From Balneolaceae bacterium (GTDB taxonomy: Bacteria > Bacteroidota > Rhodothermia > Balneolales > Balneolaceae), in contig JAXHMK010000010.1 in NCBI GenBank assembly GCA_034521495.1, positions 62,001 through 126,000 of the forward strand: DNA of 64,000 bases, given 5' to 3'. The translations under genes were made by a program, and so were the position numbers. The notes beneath the pieces are model-generated. The model did not search any database. It saw nothing but the letters and a program-made list of their open reading frames with translations, and was not told where the DNA came from. Below, piece by piece: positions 35,394-44,132 of this stretch; position 1 is the first letter of the stretch, and the number at the start of each line of letters is the position of its first letter.

Positions 35394-36866
35394 TTACTGA
35401 ACCCAGTCCGGGATGACTCCTGTCTCAATCCCGAACACATATGCAAAGAAATAATAACTGGCTAAGGCAAGCAAAATCGAAATAATGATATTGAGCCAAA
35501 AACCGGCTTTAGCCATTTGCGGTATCGATACCTTTCCACTTCCATAGATTATTGCATTTGGCGGAGTAGCCACCGGCAACATAAACGCACAGCTTGCCGA
35601 GATTGCTGCCGGAAGTATGAATAACAAAGGATTTTGCCCCATTCCTATGGCTGTGGAAGCGAGAATCGGCAGGAAAGCAGCTGTAGTTGCTGTATTACTT
35701 GTGATTTCTGTTAGAAAAACTACGATTAGAATTACTGAAAAGACTAAAAGGATGATTGGGAATACTGACAGGCTTTGAACACTTTGGCCAATCCAGGCAG
35801 CAAGGCCGGAGGAACTGATGGCATTCGCGAGGCTCAAACCGCCGCCAAACAGGATCAGAATTCCCCAGGGGAGATCCCGCATATTATCCCAGGAAAGCAA
35901 CTTATTATGCTTTTTTTCTCCCGATGGAATGATGAAAAGAACTACACCTGCTGCAATAGCTATCCCTGCATCAGAAAGGCCGGGGATGATGTTGGAGATT
36001 AACGGCCTGAAAATCCACAATAAAGCCGTACCTGCAAAAACAGTTGCAACCCGTTTTTCAGGAATTGTAATGTCACCTATCTTTTGCAATTGTGATTGAA
36101 TAACATCTTTCCCGCCCGGCAGTTCTTTTAACTTGATCGGGAATACAAGTTTTGAAAGGATGACATACATCAGAGGTAAAAGAACCAAAGCCAACGGAAT
36201 ACCGATACTCATCCATCGAACAAAGCTGATTTCTACAGAGTAATTTTCGAGCATAAAACCGGCAAAGAGTGCATTGGGCGGCGTTCCAATTAAGGTTGCA
36301 ATTCCGCCGATATTACAGGCATAAGCAATGGCCAGAACAAGTACGATTTCGAAATTTGTTACAGAAGACTCTCCGGATTTTTCCTGATCGGTGAAGTGGA
36401 GCACAGAAAGTGCTATCGGCAGCATCATCAAAGCAGTAGCAGTGTTACTTACCCACATGCTCAAAAATGCCGATGCAATGATAAACCCGATTATGATAGA
36501 CGAGGGTTTTACCCCAACAAAGTTTATGATTCTCAATGCAATTCGTTTGTGCAGATCCCAGCGCTGCATGGCAATAGCGATGATAAATCCACCCATAAAA
36601 AGAAAGATCAATGGATTTGCGTAGGGTGCAGTTGAATCTCCAATTGATGTAATTCCCAAAACGGGCAGCAGTACAATAGGCAGCAGAGAAGTAGCCGCGA
36701 TGGGGATGGCTTCCGTAATCCACCAAACAGCCATTAAAACAGCTACTGCGGTGGTCTTCCAGGCAACAGTACTCATACTTTCTGGTGATGGAAGGAGCAG
36801 TATAACAATAAATGAAAAAAGCCCTGCGTAAAGTCCGCTTTTCGAAAAATTTAGTTTAAACAACAA
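35394..36866 (-). CDS. SLC13 (DASS) family sodium/dicarboxylate symporter
   Basis: A 490-residue inner-membrane protein with about 11-12 helices. Diagnostic motifs are WWITEAIPIAATSLLPIVLL, SNTATALMMLPIALS (first SNT cation-binding motif), NIGGIATLIGTPPNALF, the second SNT motif in EITSNTATTAAFLPILAS, and the C-terminal ATPPNAIIYGSG. It should import succinate, malate or related anions with sodium. It converges on the glycan-degrading cluster across a repeat-filled gap and is probably a single-gene unit. The exact substrate is not evident. Confidence 0.9.
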   Translation of the reverse strand: MLFKLNFSKSGLYAGLFSFIVILLLPSPESMSTVAWKTTAVAVLMAVWWITEAIPIAATSLLPIVLLPVLGITSIGDSTAPYANPLIFLFMGGFIIAIAMQRWDLHKRIALRIINFVGVKPSSIIIGFIIASAFLSMWVSNTATALMMLPIALSVLHFTDQEKSGESSVTNFEIVLVLAIAYACNIGGIATLIGTPPNALFAGFMLENYSVEISFVRWMSIGIPLALVLLPLMYVILSKLVFPIKLKELPGGKDVIQSQLQKIGDITIPEKRVATVFAGTALLWIFRPLISNIIPGLSDAGIAIAAGVVLFIIPSGEKKHNKLLSWDNMRDLPWGILILFGGGLSLANAISSSGLAAWIGQSVQSLSVFPIILLVFSVILIVVFLTEITSNTATTAAFLPILASTAIGMGQNPLLFILPAAISASCAFMLPVATPPNAIIYGSGKVSIPQMAKAGFWLNIIISILLALASYYFFAYVFGIETGVIPDWVQ

Positions 36867-37029
36867 TGATGCTTCAAATCTTTAGATTGATGGTACAATT
36901 AAACATGAATTATGAATTCGTTAAAAATTGGAACTGAAAAAGACACCTCTTTACGTAGGAGGATTGACTCTTATCCGGATGATCATGTCACGTTAAATTA
37001 TAGATAATATTTTTTCACCACACTCCCCT

Positions 37030-38247
37030 TTAAAAGCTGGTAGACTGAAAAAGTGCTTTCATCATATTGTGGTAGGAAGATGTGAGCTGAACCGACCGGC
37101 GCTGCATCATTCGCTCCATCGCTTCAACGGCTTTTTCAAAATGATAAGGGACAATTTCACTTCCGCTGACCCAGCTGAATGAGGGTACAAATTTTGGAGG
37201 ATATTTGTCAGAAAACAGGTTGCAGCAAACACCGCAAAGTGTTCCGGTGTTCATCATGGAGTTGATTCCCGTTTTACTGTGATCTCCCATAATGGTACCG
37301 ATAAACTGCTGCCCCGTATCGAACTGTTTTTGAGTTTTCCAGTCAACAACTTTTACTGTGCTGTAATTGTTTTTCAGGTTTGATGTATTTGTATCGGCTC
37401 CAATATTACACCATTGACCGAATACGGAGTTTCCCACATATCCGTCGTGGGCTTTATTGCTGTAGGAGTGAAAAATGGTATTAGCAATTTCTCCTCCAAC
37501 TTTACAGACGGGGCCTATGGTTGTGTCTTCGTATATTTTTGCCCCCATTTTAACGACAGATTTTTCACAAATTGCCGAAGGACCCCGAACTATTGAGTTC
37601 GCCATAATCTTGGCATTTTTACCAATGTAAATCGGCCCTGTATCGGCTAAAAGCATAGCTCCGGGCTCAATATTTGCATCTTTTTCAATAAAGATTTCGT
37701 CCGGGTTAGTAAATATAGCATGTGGGTAATCTTGCTCACTTCTTGCAAAATTTTGTTTCAAAAGATCAATATCCCGGCGAATCTGTTTGCCATTGATCTG
37801 AAACAATTCCCAACTGTTTTTTAAGATGACCAGACTGTTTGAATTCAAATCTGTAGTTGTAATATCGTCAAGATCAATACCAAGTTGACTCCATTTTTGA
37901 TGGGTTTCATAGGTCAGAAGGGCAGCAATCAATTGTCCGTCAGAAACAATTCCTTCATTTTCACCTAAATTAGTAACAGAATCTGCAATGGATTCGGATG
38001 GAATAAAACGCGGATTGATCCAGAGGGCTTGTTGATGTGTATCGGTTAGAGTAAACTCATCAAATACACCCTTTAAGTGATTCCGAAGAATTCCTTTTGG
38101 TGTATGTTGAGTCACATTCAGAACATTGATCCATTTTTCGCCAAGTGTTAGAATACCAACTCTTAGATCGTAAACGGGGCGGGTGAGTGTAAGCGGATGG
38201 AAATTTTCGAGAAAATCATCTTCAAAGAAACAACACTCGGTTTTCAT
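37030..38247 (-). CDS. GlmU-like sugar nucleotidyltransferase/acyltransferase (Bacteroidota type)
   Basis: A 405-residue protein with an N-terminal degenerate nucleotidyltransferase half (FFEDDFLENFHPLTLTRPVYDLRVG) and a C-terminal left-handed beta-helix from about residue 185 (hexapeptide pattern in EKDANIEPGAMLLADTGPIYIG, then NSVFGQWCNIGADTNTSNLKNNY). This family is annotated in Bacteroidota as a putative sugar nucleotidyl transferase or GlmU-like protein. It is divergent from glmS with 83 bases between the starts, consistent with a shared role in UDP-GlcNAc supply. The real GlmU activity is not proven by sequence. Confidence 0.8.
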   Translation of the reverse strand: MKTECCFFEDDFLENFHPLTLTRPVYDLRVGILTLGEKWINVLNVTQHTPKGILRNHLKGVFDEFTLTDTHQQALWINPRFIPSESIADSVTNLGENEGIVSDGQLIAALLTYETHQKWSQLGIDLDDITTTDLNSNSLVILKNSWELFQINGKQIRRDIDLLKQNFARSEQDYPHAIFTNPDEIFIEKDANIEPGAMLLADTGPIYIGKNAKIMANSIVRGPSAICEKSVVKMGAKIYEDTTIGPVCKVGGEIANTIFHSYSNKAHDGYVGNSVFGQWCNIGADTNTSNLKNNYSTVKVVDWKTQKQFDTGQQFIGTIMGDHSKTGINSMMNTGTLCGVCCNLFSDKYPPKFVPSFSWVSGSEIVPYHFEKAVEAMERMMQRRSVQLTSSYHNMMKALFQSTSF

Positions 38248-38330
38248 AATTCTTAGTTTGATTGTTTTATTCCTCAGATAAGTTGTGTTAAATTAGGCAA
38301 TTAAATAAAATAGTTTAAAAAAATATCATT

Positions 38331-40172
38331 ATGTGCGGAATAGTTGGATATGTGGGAGAAAGAGACGCCAGTGACGTATTACTGAAAGGTTTAAAAAGGC
38401 TGGAATATCGCGGATACGATTCAGCCGGATTAGCCCTGGTGAATGGTGGTCTTCACTACAAAAAAGGGAAAGGAAAAGTTGATGGCCTTGCAAAGAAAAT
38501 AAAGCAAACTTCCTTAGAGGGTAAGATTGGAATTGGTCACACCCGATGGGCCACTCACGGCGAGCCGAATGATATCAATTCGCACCCACACCTGAGCGAA
38601 TCCGGTAATATTGCTGTGGTACATAACGGCATTATTGAAAACTATACCACGCTCAAAAAACAACTCATATCAAGAGGAAAAACCTTTCAAAGTGAAACCG
38701 ATACAGAGATTGTTGCACAACTTCTGGAAGAGATCTATACAACATCTCCACAGGTTACATTTGAAGAAGCTATTCAGTTGACACTTAAGCAAATTGTAGG
38801 CACCTATGGCCTTGCAATTGTTAATAAAGATATACCTGATACAATTTTTATAGCCCGAAAAGGGTCACCGCTACTACTCGGTATTGGTGATAACGAAATG
38901 TTTATTGCATCCGATGCATCTCCAATTGTGGGTTACACGAACAAAGTTGTGTACCTGGATGACGGCGAAATGGCTACAATTAAAAAAGACAGTTACAATG
39001 TAAAAACCATTGAGGATGTTGAGCTGACAAAAGAGGTACATGAACTGGCTATTAGCATAGAAGAGATTGAGAAGGCCGGCTATCCACACTTTATGTTAAA
39101 AGAAATCTTTGAACAGCCTCGTTCAATTGCCGATTGTATGCGGGGCCGGGTAAATGCAAAAAACAATTCCATACAGCTTGGTGGAATTGAGGATGTAATG
39201 GATGATCTTGTGAACGCAAAACGGATTGTAATTGCAGCTTGCGGAACCAGTTGGCATTCAGGTCTGGTGGGTGAGTATTTGATTGAATACCTGGCCAAAA
39301 CTCCGGTTGAGGTAGAATACGCCTCAGAATTCAGGTATAGAGATCCACTGATTGGAGAAGGAGATGTAATGCTTGTTATTTCTCAAAGCGGGGAAACGGC
39401 CGATACCATAGCCGCCCTGAGAGAAGCCAAACAACGCGGTGCTCTGGTTTTAGGGATTTGTAATGTAGTTGGATCAACGATTTCCAGGGAGACCGATGCC
39501 GGTGTTTTTACTCATGCAGGACCGGAGATTGGAGTGGCATCCACAAAGGCATTTACAGCCCAGGTTGTGGTTTTAACAATGATGGCGCTCGCGCTTGGCA
39601 AAAGGAAAGGAGTATTGAGCCAGGATGAAATGACAAGTTTTATCCGGGAGTTATCAAAAATTCCCTCAAAAGTGGAATATATATTGGAACATATTGACGA
39701 ATCTGTCCAAAAAATGGCAGGTTTGTTTACTTACGCACCAAACTTTCTATATCTGGGGCGAAGCTATAATTTCCCCGTTGCACTCGAAGGAGCTTTGAAG
39801 CTAAAGGAGATCTCATATATCCATGCAGAAGGATATCCCGCAGCAGAGATGAAACACGGGCCGATCGCTTTGATTGACGAAATGATGCCTGTGGTTGTGA
39901 TTGCCGCTACAGATCATACGAACGAGAAGATGATCTCTAACATTGAAGAGGTAAAAGCCAGAAAGGGACGAATTATTTCCATAATGAATGATGAAAATTC
40001 AGATGTAATGGACCTGTCTGAATTCCATATCTCTATTCCCACGACCAAAGACTGTTTTACACCGCTTCTTACTGTTATTCCATTGCAATTGCTTTCCTAC
40101 TATGTAGCTGTTAATCGAGGATGCAATGTGGATCAGCCGAGAAACCTGGCTAAAAGTGTAACTGTTGAGTAG
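38331..40172 (+). CDS. glmS: Glutamine-fructose-6-phosphate aminotransferase (isomerizing)
   Basis: Makes glucosamine-6-phosphate from fructose-6-phosphate and glutamine, the entry to UDP-GlcNAc. The 613-residue protein begins MCGIVGYVG with the catalytic Cys at position 2 after Met removal, continues LEYRGYDSAG and GHTRWATHG in the glutaminase domain, and has two SIS domains (SQSGETADTIAAL; LGRSYNFPVALEGALKLKEISYIHAEG). It ends CNVDQPRNLAKSVTVE as expected. No glmS ribozyme is evident upstream. It opposes the NagB-like deaminase encoded 8 kb away, so the two must be regulated differently. Confidence 0.96.
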   Translation: MCGIVGYVGERDASDVLLKGLKRLEYRGYDSAGLALVNGGLHYKKGKGKVDGLAKKIKQTSLEGKIGIGHTRWATHGEPNDINSHPHLSESGNIAVVHNGIIENYTTLKKQLISRGKTFQSETDTEIVAQLLEEIYTTSPQVTFEEAIQLTLKQIVGTYGLAIVNKDIPDTIFIARKGSPLLLGIGDNEMFIASDASPIVGYTNKVVYLDDGEMATIKKDSYNVKTIEDVELTKEVHELAISIEEIEKAGYPHFMLKEIFEQPRSIADCMRGRVNAKNNSIQLGGIEDVMDDLVNAKRIVIAACGTSWHSGLVGEYLIEYLAKTPVEVEYASEFRYRDPLIGEGDVMLVISQSGETADTIAALREAKQRGALVLGICNVVGSTISRETDAGVFTHAGPEIGVASTKAFTAQVVVLTMMALALGKRKGVLSQDEMTSFIRELSKIPSKVEYILEHIDESVQKMAGLFTYAPNFLYLGRSYNFPVALEGALKLKEISYIHAEGYPAAEMKHGPIALIDEMMPVVVIAATDHTNEKMISNIEEVKARKGRIISIMNDENSDVMDLSEFHISIPTTKDCFTPLLTVIPLQLLSYYVAVNRGCNVDQPRNLAKSVTVE

Positions 40173-40599
40173 ACAAATATTTATTTTTACAGGGTTTTAA
40201 ACCTCAGTCAAATCTCAGGATATTTGTATATCTAACTATAAATGAAGTAAGTGTGAATAACTTTTTTGGTAAACTGGATAAATAAAGTGAAGAGCAATCC
40301 AATTTTCCCAAATATGATCTCATAATCCATATTCTTCAAACTATAAATATTATTTTTCTGAGAAGTCTTTAATGTGGATAACTTGATTTTAACCATATTT
40401 TTAGGTACATACACTTATCATCTAAACAGGTCAAAACATTCTGCTCTAAAATGAGAAATTGGAAATCAATTCTTTTTAAAGTTGCATTGCTCATTGTTAT
40501 TATAATTGTGGCTTTTACAGGCTAATTATTTAGACATTCGGGACTCTCTCTTAACTGCTTAAAAACTTATCTACAGCAAGAAAAATTGTAGATCTGCAA
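40173..40599. other. AT-rich gap after glmS
   Basis: 427 AT-rich bases with convergent genes on both sides. There is no clear terminator. A possible 24-codon membrane peptide at 40451-40525 is listed separately; otherwise nothing can be supported. Confidence 0.5.
40451..40525 (+). CDS. Possible 24-residue single-span membrane peptide
   Basis: An ATG-started frame encodes a basic N-terminus (MRNWKSILFK) followed by an unbroken hydrophobic stretch (VALLIVIIIVAFTG) and a stop. The arrangement, positively charged end then one membrane helix, is that of known bacterial small membrane proteins. There is no visible ribosome binding site and no homologue I recognise. In AT-rich DNA such frames can arise by chance. 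Confidence 0.25.
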   Translation: MRNWKSILFKVALLIVIIIVAFTG

Positions 40600-41049
40600 T
40601 CAGGTTTTGAATGTATGTTCCATTTTTATGTGTAAAATGCCATCCACCGGGTAAGGATCACTGATTTTTTTAAAACCAAGAGACTCGTAAAATGCTTTGA
40701 GATAGTTTTGTGCTTCAATTAATACTTTGTCAACGTTTCTTTTGGAAAGTATTTTCATACACCGTTGTACAACTTCTAAACCGTATCCCTTCCCTCTGTG
40801 TGATCTCTTAACAACGATTCTGCCAATAGATGGCCGATCAAATTTTTTTCCAGCTGGTACAATTCGGGAGTAGGCAACAATGGTTTCACCATCCTTCAAA
40901 TAGATATGTTCGGAATAGGGGTCGATATCATCAATATCTTCGTAAATGCATTGCTGTTCGATGATAAAAACATCCTGACGAAGCTTTAAAATTTGGTAGA
41001 GTTCCATTGCGGAAATCTCTTCTAAATTTGTAGCATGAATCCACTTCAT
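40600..41049 (-). CDS. GNAT family N-acetyltransferase, ElaA-like
   Basis: About 149 residues when started at the ATG at 41049 (MKWIHATNLEEIS), which fits the ElaA family better than an upstream start at 41085. Motifs are LYQILKLRQDVFIIEQQCIYEDID (the ElaA N-terminal signature), GRIVVKRSHRGKGYGLEVV (acetyl-CoA pyrophosphate loop RGKGYG) and YLKAFYESLGFKKISD. It should transfer an acetyl group from acetyl-CoA to an unknown amine. It diverges from the small membrane protein gene at 41111. Confidence 0.85.
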   Translation of the reverse strand: MKWIHATNLEEISAMELYQILKLRQDVFIIEQQCIYEDIDDIDPYSEHIYLKDGETIVAYSRIVPAGKKFDRPSIGRIVVKRSHRGKGYGLEVVQRCMKILSKRNVDKVLIEAQNYLKAFYESLGFKKISDPYPVDGILHIKMEHTFKT

Positions 41050-41110
41050 AATCAAAACTTTATAATAAATGCTGCGTATTGACAAGAAACATTAATTAAA
41101 CATCGAACCT

Positions 41111-41437
41111 ATGTTAAAAATATTAATCATCAATAGCATTGTAGTTTTTATCGGTGCTTACCTGCTTGAGGGCGTAAAAATAAAAAATTTCTGGACCGCT
41201 ATCGGGGTTGCTGTTTTACTCGGTTTGATTAATATGTTTATCAAACCACTGATATTGTTACTAACACTGCCACTCACCATACTTACCCTCGGTCTTTTTG
41301 TCCTTGTGATTAATGCCTGGATTCTTATGGTTATTGATAAAATGATCGACGGGCTGACGATCAAAGGTTTTTGGTGGGCCGTTATCTACAGCATAATTAT
41401 TTCGGTTCTCAATTCCTTTCTCTTTTGGATATTTTAG
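41111..41437 (+). CDS. Small four-helix membrane protein (phage holin 4/DUF360 family)
   Basis: A 108-residue, almost wholly hydrophobic protein with four predicted spans: LIINSIVVFIGAYLL, FWTAIGVAVLLGLIN, LPLTILTLGLFVLVINAWILMV and FWWAVIYSIIISVLNSFLFWI. Motifs AVLLGLINMFIKPLILLLTLPL and NAWILMVIDKMIDG match the family named phage holin 4 superfamily 2, which is usually chromosomal and not linked to phage. Role unknown. A strong terminator follows. Confidence 0.85.
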   Translation: MLKILIINSIVVFIGAYLLEGVKIKNFWTAIGVAVLLGLINMFIKPLILLLTLPLTILTLGLFVLVINAWILMVIDKMIDGLTIKGFWWAVIYSIIISVLNSFLFWIF

Positions 41438-41465
41438 AGACTTCAGATACCGGAATAGTTAATTT

Positions 41466-41516
41466 GCCACAAAATCTCGTGATTTTATTCTTGTCTACGA
41501 TTTTGTGGCTTTTTTT
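41466..41516 (+). terminator. Rho-independent terminator after the DUF360 gene
   Basis: A perfect 11-bp stem GCCACAAAATC/GATTTTGTGGC around a 22-base loop is followed directly by seven T residues, 29 bases after the stop codon. Confidence 0.85.
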
Positions 41517-41626
41517 AGCCTCAGTTGAGTCACCTTTTTTGAGAGTCTATTCAAAAACATCTTAATGTTTTCATATCTTCGTATTCAGTTATCAATTGTA
41601 TTGTTTTATCTTCTCTTAGTAGATCT

Positions 41627-41896
41627 ATGGTTTCAAAAAAAGTAGTAGTTAAGAACGAATCCGGGCTTCATGCTCGTCCGGCTTCAACTCTGGTAAAGAC
41701 CGCTTCAAATTTCAAATCCGATTTTTTTATTAAAATGTATGGATACAAGGTCAATGGTAAGAGCATTTTGGGGGTGATGACCCTGGCAGCAGAATCAGGT
41801 GCCGAGATGGAGTTGGTGCTGGAAGGTCCCGACGAGGAAGAGGCATTGGAAAAAATATCAGATTTATTCGAGAATAAGTTTAACATGGAAACATGA
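41627..41896 (+). CDS. ptsH: HPr phosphocarrier protein
   Basis: The 89-residue phosphocarrier of the PTS. His15 in SGLHARPAS accepts phosphate from Enzyme I, and Ser46 in NGKSILGVM is the regulatory site used by HPr kinase. Its stop overlaps the ptsI start by four bases (ATGA). No PTS permease (EII) gene is in the window, so a regulatory role, as proposed for many Bacteroidota, is possible but not shown. Confidence 0.93.
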   Translation: MVSKKVVVKNESGLHARPASTLVKTASNFKSDFFIKMYGYKVNGKSILGVMTLAAESGAEMELVLEGPDEEEALEKISDLFENKFNMET

Positions 41897-43611
41897 AAGA
41901 CGTTCACACAAAAGTATTTTCGGGAAGGCCTGCCGCACAAGGAATAGGTATTGGTAAAGTTTGGCAATTAAGAGAGGCAGATACAAATGTACACCCCCAG
42001 AAAATTTCTGAATCACAAGTTGAGGAAAACATTCAGAAATTTTTAAAAGCCCGGGAATTAGTATGCACTGAATACGAAAAACTGAAATATATTCCTGAAG
42101 AAGATGATCTTGAAGAAATTATTAATGCCCAGATTCAAATACTTTATGATCCTGAAGTAACTTCTGCTGTTAAACAAAAAATAGAGGAAGAACACTTTGC
42201 TGTTGAGTATGCTATTTTTAATACACTGAATAATTATATCCAGTTAATGGAAAATTCAGGGTCTTCCTGGGCTAAAGACCGAACAATTGATATTGTCTCT
42301 ATTCGTGATGAATTGATACGCGCAACAAAGGAGAAGAAAAAGGGATATGCGGTAAAAGAGGGTGAGATTGTTTTTGCAGGTGAAGTATCTCCAACGGCAA
42401 TGGTTCAATTGAGCCGGAATAAAATTGCCGGACTCGTAATGGAAAAGGGAGGGTTGACCTCGCATGCCGTAATTTTGTCCCAATCGCTCGGAATTCCCTG
42501 TGTTATTAACGTGCACTGGAATCGTTATGATATTCAGAATGGTAGTGATGTAATCATTGACGGTACAACCGGTCAGGTGATTATAAATCCATCCTGGAAG
42601 CAGAAAGAGGAGTACAAGCGGCGCAAGGAAGATGAGAGAAAGAGATTTGAAAAAGCGCTGGAGTGGGCAAAAAAACCGAATAAAACAACATGTGGAACTG
42701 AGTTTTCTCTGCGTGCAAATATTGAATTTCTGGAGGAACTTCCGAGATTAAACACCCATGGCGCTGAAGGGGTTGGCCTGCTTCGGACAGAAACTGTACT
42801 ATTTGAAAGTGATGAGTTTGACGTTGACAAACAGATTGCATTTTATAGTAAGGTGTTAGAGGCTGTTCGTGAACACTCGGTAACAATCCGTCTGTTTGAT
42901 GCCGGCGGCGATAAACTTCTGGAGGATGCAGAGTTTGAGGATAATCCGTTTCTTGGGTGGCGGGGTGTACGTATGCTGCTGGATAAGAAAAATTTCCTGA
43001 AGAATCAGATAGAAGCGATCTTCCGTGTTTCCGGAAAGTTTGATAAGGAGGTAAAGATACTGATCCCTATGGTTTCACGAATGGAGGAGATTCACTCTGT
43101 AAAACAGGTCATTGAGGAGGTTAAAGCGAATCTTCTTGAGCAGGAAATACCGTTTAACGAAAATATCCAGCTTGGGGTAATGGTTGAAGTTCCAAGCATT
43201 GCACTGATGTCTGAACAGGTAGCACAGCATGTTGATTTTTTTAGCATTGGAACCAATGATTTAACCCAATATACCCTTGCCGTTGATCGGGGAAACGAGA
43301 AGATTTCTCACCTTTTTGATAGTTTTCACCCCTCGATCTGGAAACTAATAAAAATGACAAAAGATGCTGCCGATAAACATAATATACCGGTTGCTATATG
43401 TGGTGAGATGGCTTCTAAACCGGAGGCGGCCGCTTGCTTACTCGGGTTAGGAATCAAGGATTTAAGTATGAATACCGGTTCTATTCCAATTGTAAAATCT
43501 GTGCTCTGCAGCCATAGTTATAAAGAGATGCATGAACTTTCAGAAAAAGTTCTTTCTGCAAAAGATCTTGACGAAGTACATGAGTTATTAGATGAATGGC
43601 GTGTTTTGTAA
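41893..43611 (+). CDS. ptsI: PTS Enzyme I, phosphoenolpyruvate-protein phosphotransferase
   Basis: Takes phosphate from phosphoenolpyruvate and passes it to HPr. The 572-residue protein has the usual order: GRPAAQGIGIGKVW at the N-terminus, a swivelling domain with the phospho-His191 in GGLTSHAVILSQSLGIPCV, then the PEP-binding barrel with GAEGVGLLRTE, FDAGGDKLL, GWRGVRMLL, MVEVPSIALM, FFSIGTNDLTQYTLAVDRGN and CGEMA. Length is typical. It is co-translated with ptsH; about 200 AT-rich bases follow without a gene. Confidence 0.95.
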   Translation: MKDVHTKVFSGRPAAQGIGIGKVWQLREADTNVHPQKISESQVEENIQKFLKARELVCTEYEKLKYIPEEDDLEEIINAQIQILYDPEVTSAVKQKIEEEHFAVEYAIFNTLNNYIQLMENSGSSWAKDRTIDIVSIRDELIRATKEKKKGYAVKEGEIVFAGEVSPTAMVQLSRNKIAGLVMEKGGLTSHAVILSQSLGIPCVINVHWNRYDIQNGSDVIIDGTTGQVIINPSWKQKEEYKRRKEDERKRFEKALEWAKKPNKTTCGTEFSLRANIEFLEELPRLNTHGAEGVGLLRTETVLFESDEFDVDKQIAFYSKVLEAVREHSVTIRLFDAGGDKLLEDAEFEDNPFLGWRGVRMLLDKKNFLKNQIEAIFRVSGKFDKEVKILIPMVSRMEEIHSVKQVIEEVKANLLEQEIPFNENIQLGVMVEVPSIALMSEQVAQHVDFFSIGTNDLTQYTLAVDRGNEKISHLFDSFHPSIWKLIKMTKDAADKHNIPVAICGEMASKPEAAACLLGLGIKDLSMNTGSIPIVKSVLCSHSYKEMHELSEKVLSAKDLDEVHELLDEWRVL

Positions 43612-43828
43612 AATCCGATGTTCTTAAAGGCTTTTCATATTTTATACTTCATTCTTTAAATGGGAAACGCTACCATGTCTTATAGAATTGATTATTATAG
43701 ACTTTAACTTAAATAATTAATATTTGAACATGTTATTATATTAATTATATATTAAATTTCATTTTAATTCATAATAAAATTAGGTAAATTTTCATTGATC
43801 AAATTTATAATACAATGTTTTATTAATC

Positions 43829-44128
43829 ATGTTAGAAAAAAACTTTACTCCTAAACGAACAATCTGCAAAGTAACTTTTTCACTTCCGAAAGAATGGGCT
43901 GAAAGTGAAGTAACGCTTGCCGGAGATTTTAATGACTGGGATGAAAAAGCCGATAAATTGGAACTTAAAAAAGATAAGTGGACCATTACCAAACGCCTCA
44001 AACCGGAAAATACCTATCGGTTTAGATATCTGATAGACGGCGAAAAATGGGAAAATGACGACGACGCTGATAAATATGTTTCAAATGAGTTCGGAACAGA
44101 AGACAGTGTTGTAGAAATAGGTAAATAA
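43829..44128 (+). CDS. Isoamylase early-set / CBM48-like glycogen-recognition domain protein
   Basis: A 99-residue, single-domain soluble protein. VTFSLPKEWAESEVTLAGDFNDW followed by KLELKKDKWTITKRLKPENTYRFRYLIDGEKW is the CBM48/AMPK glycogen-binding immunoglobulin-like fold, with Trp and Asp of GDFNDWD conserved. No catalytic domain is attached. It might bind glycogen or a partner enzyme. It lies 4 bases ahead of birA and starts the birA-tilS-hpt run. Confidence 0.85.
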   Translation: MLEKNFTPKRTICKVTFSLPKEWAESEVTLAGDFNDWDEKADKLELKKDKWTITKRLKPENTYRFRYLIDGEKWENDDDADKYVSNEFGTEDSVVEIGK

Positions 44129-44132
44129 ATTT

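Noticed and set aside
38248-38330. glmS ribozyme or riboswitch upstream of glmS
   Set aside because: The 83-base divergent gap is too short for the ribozyme core plus two promoters, and no matching pairing pattern is visible.
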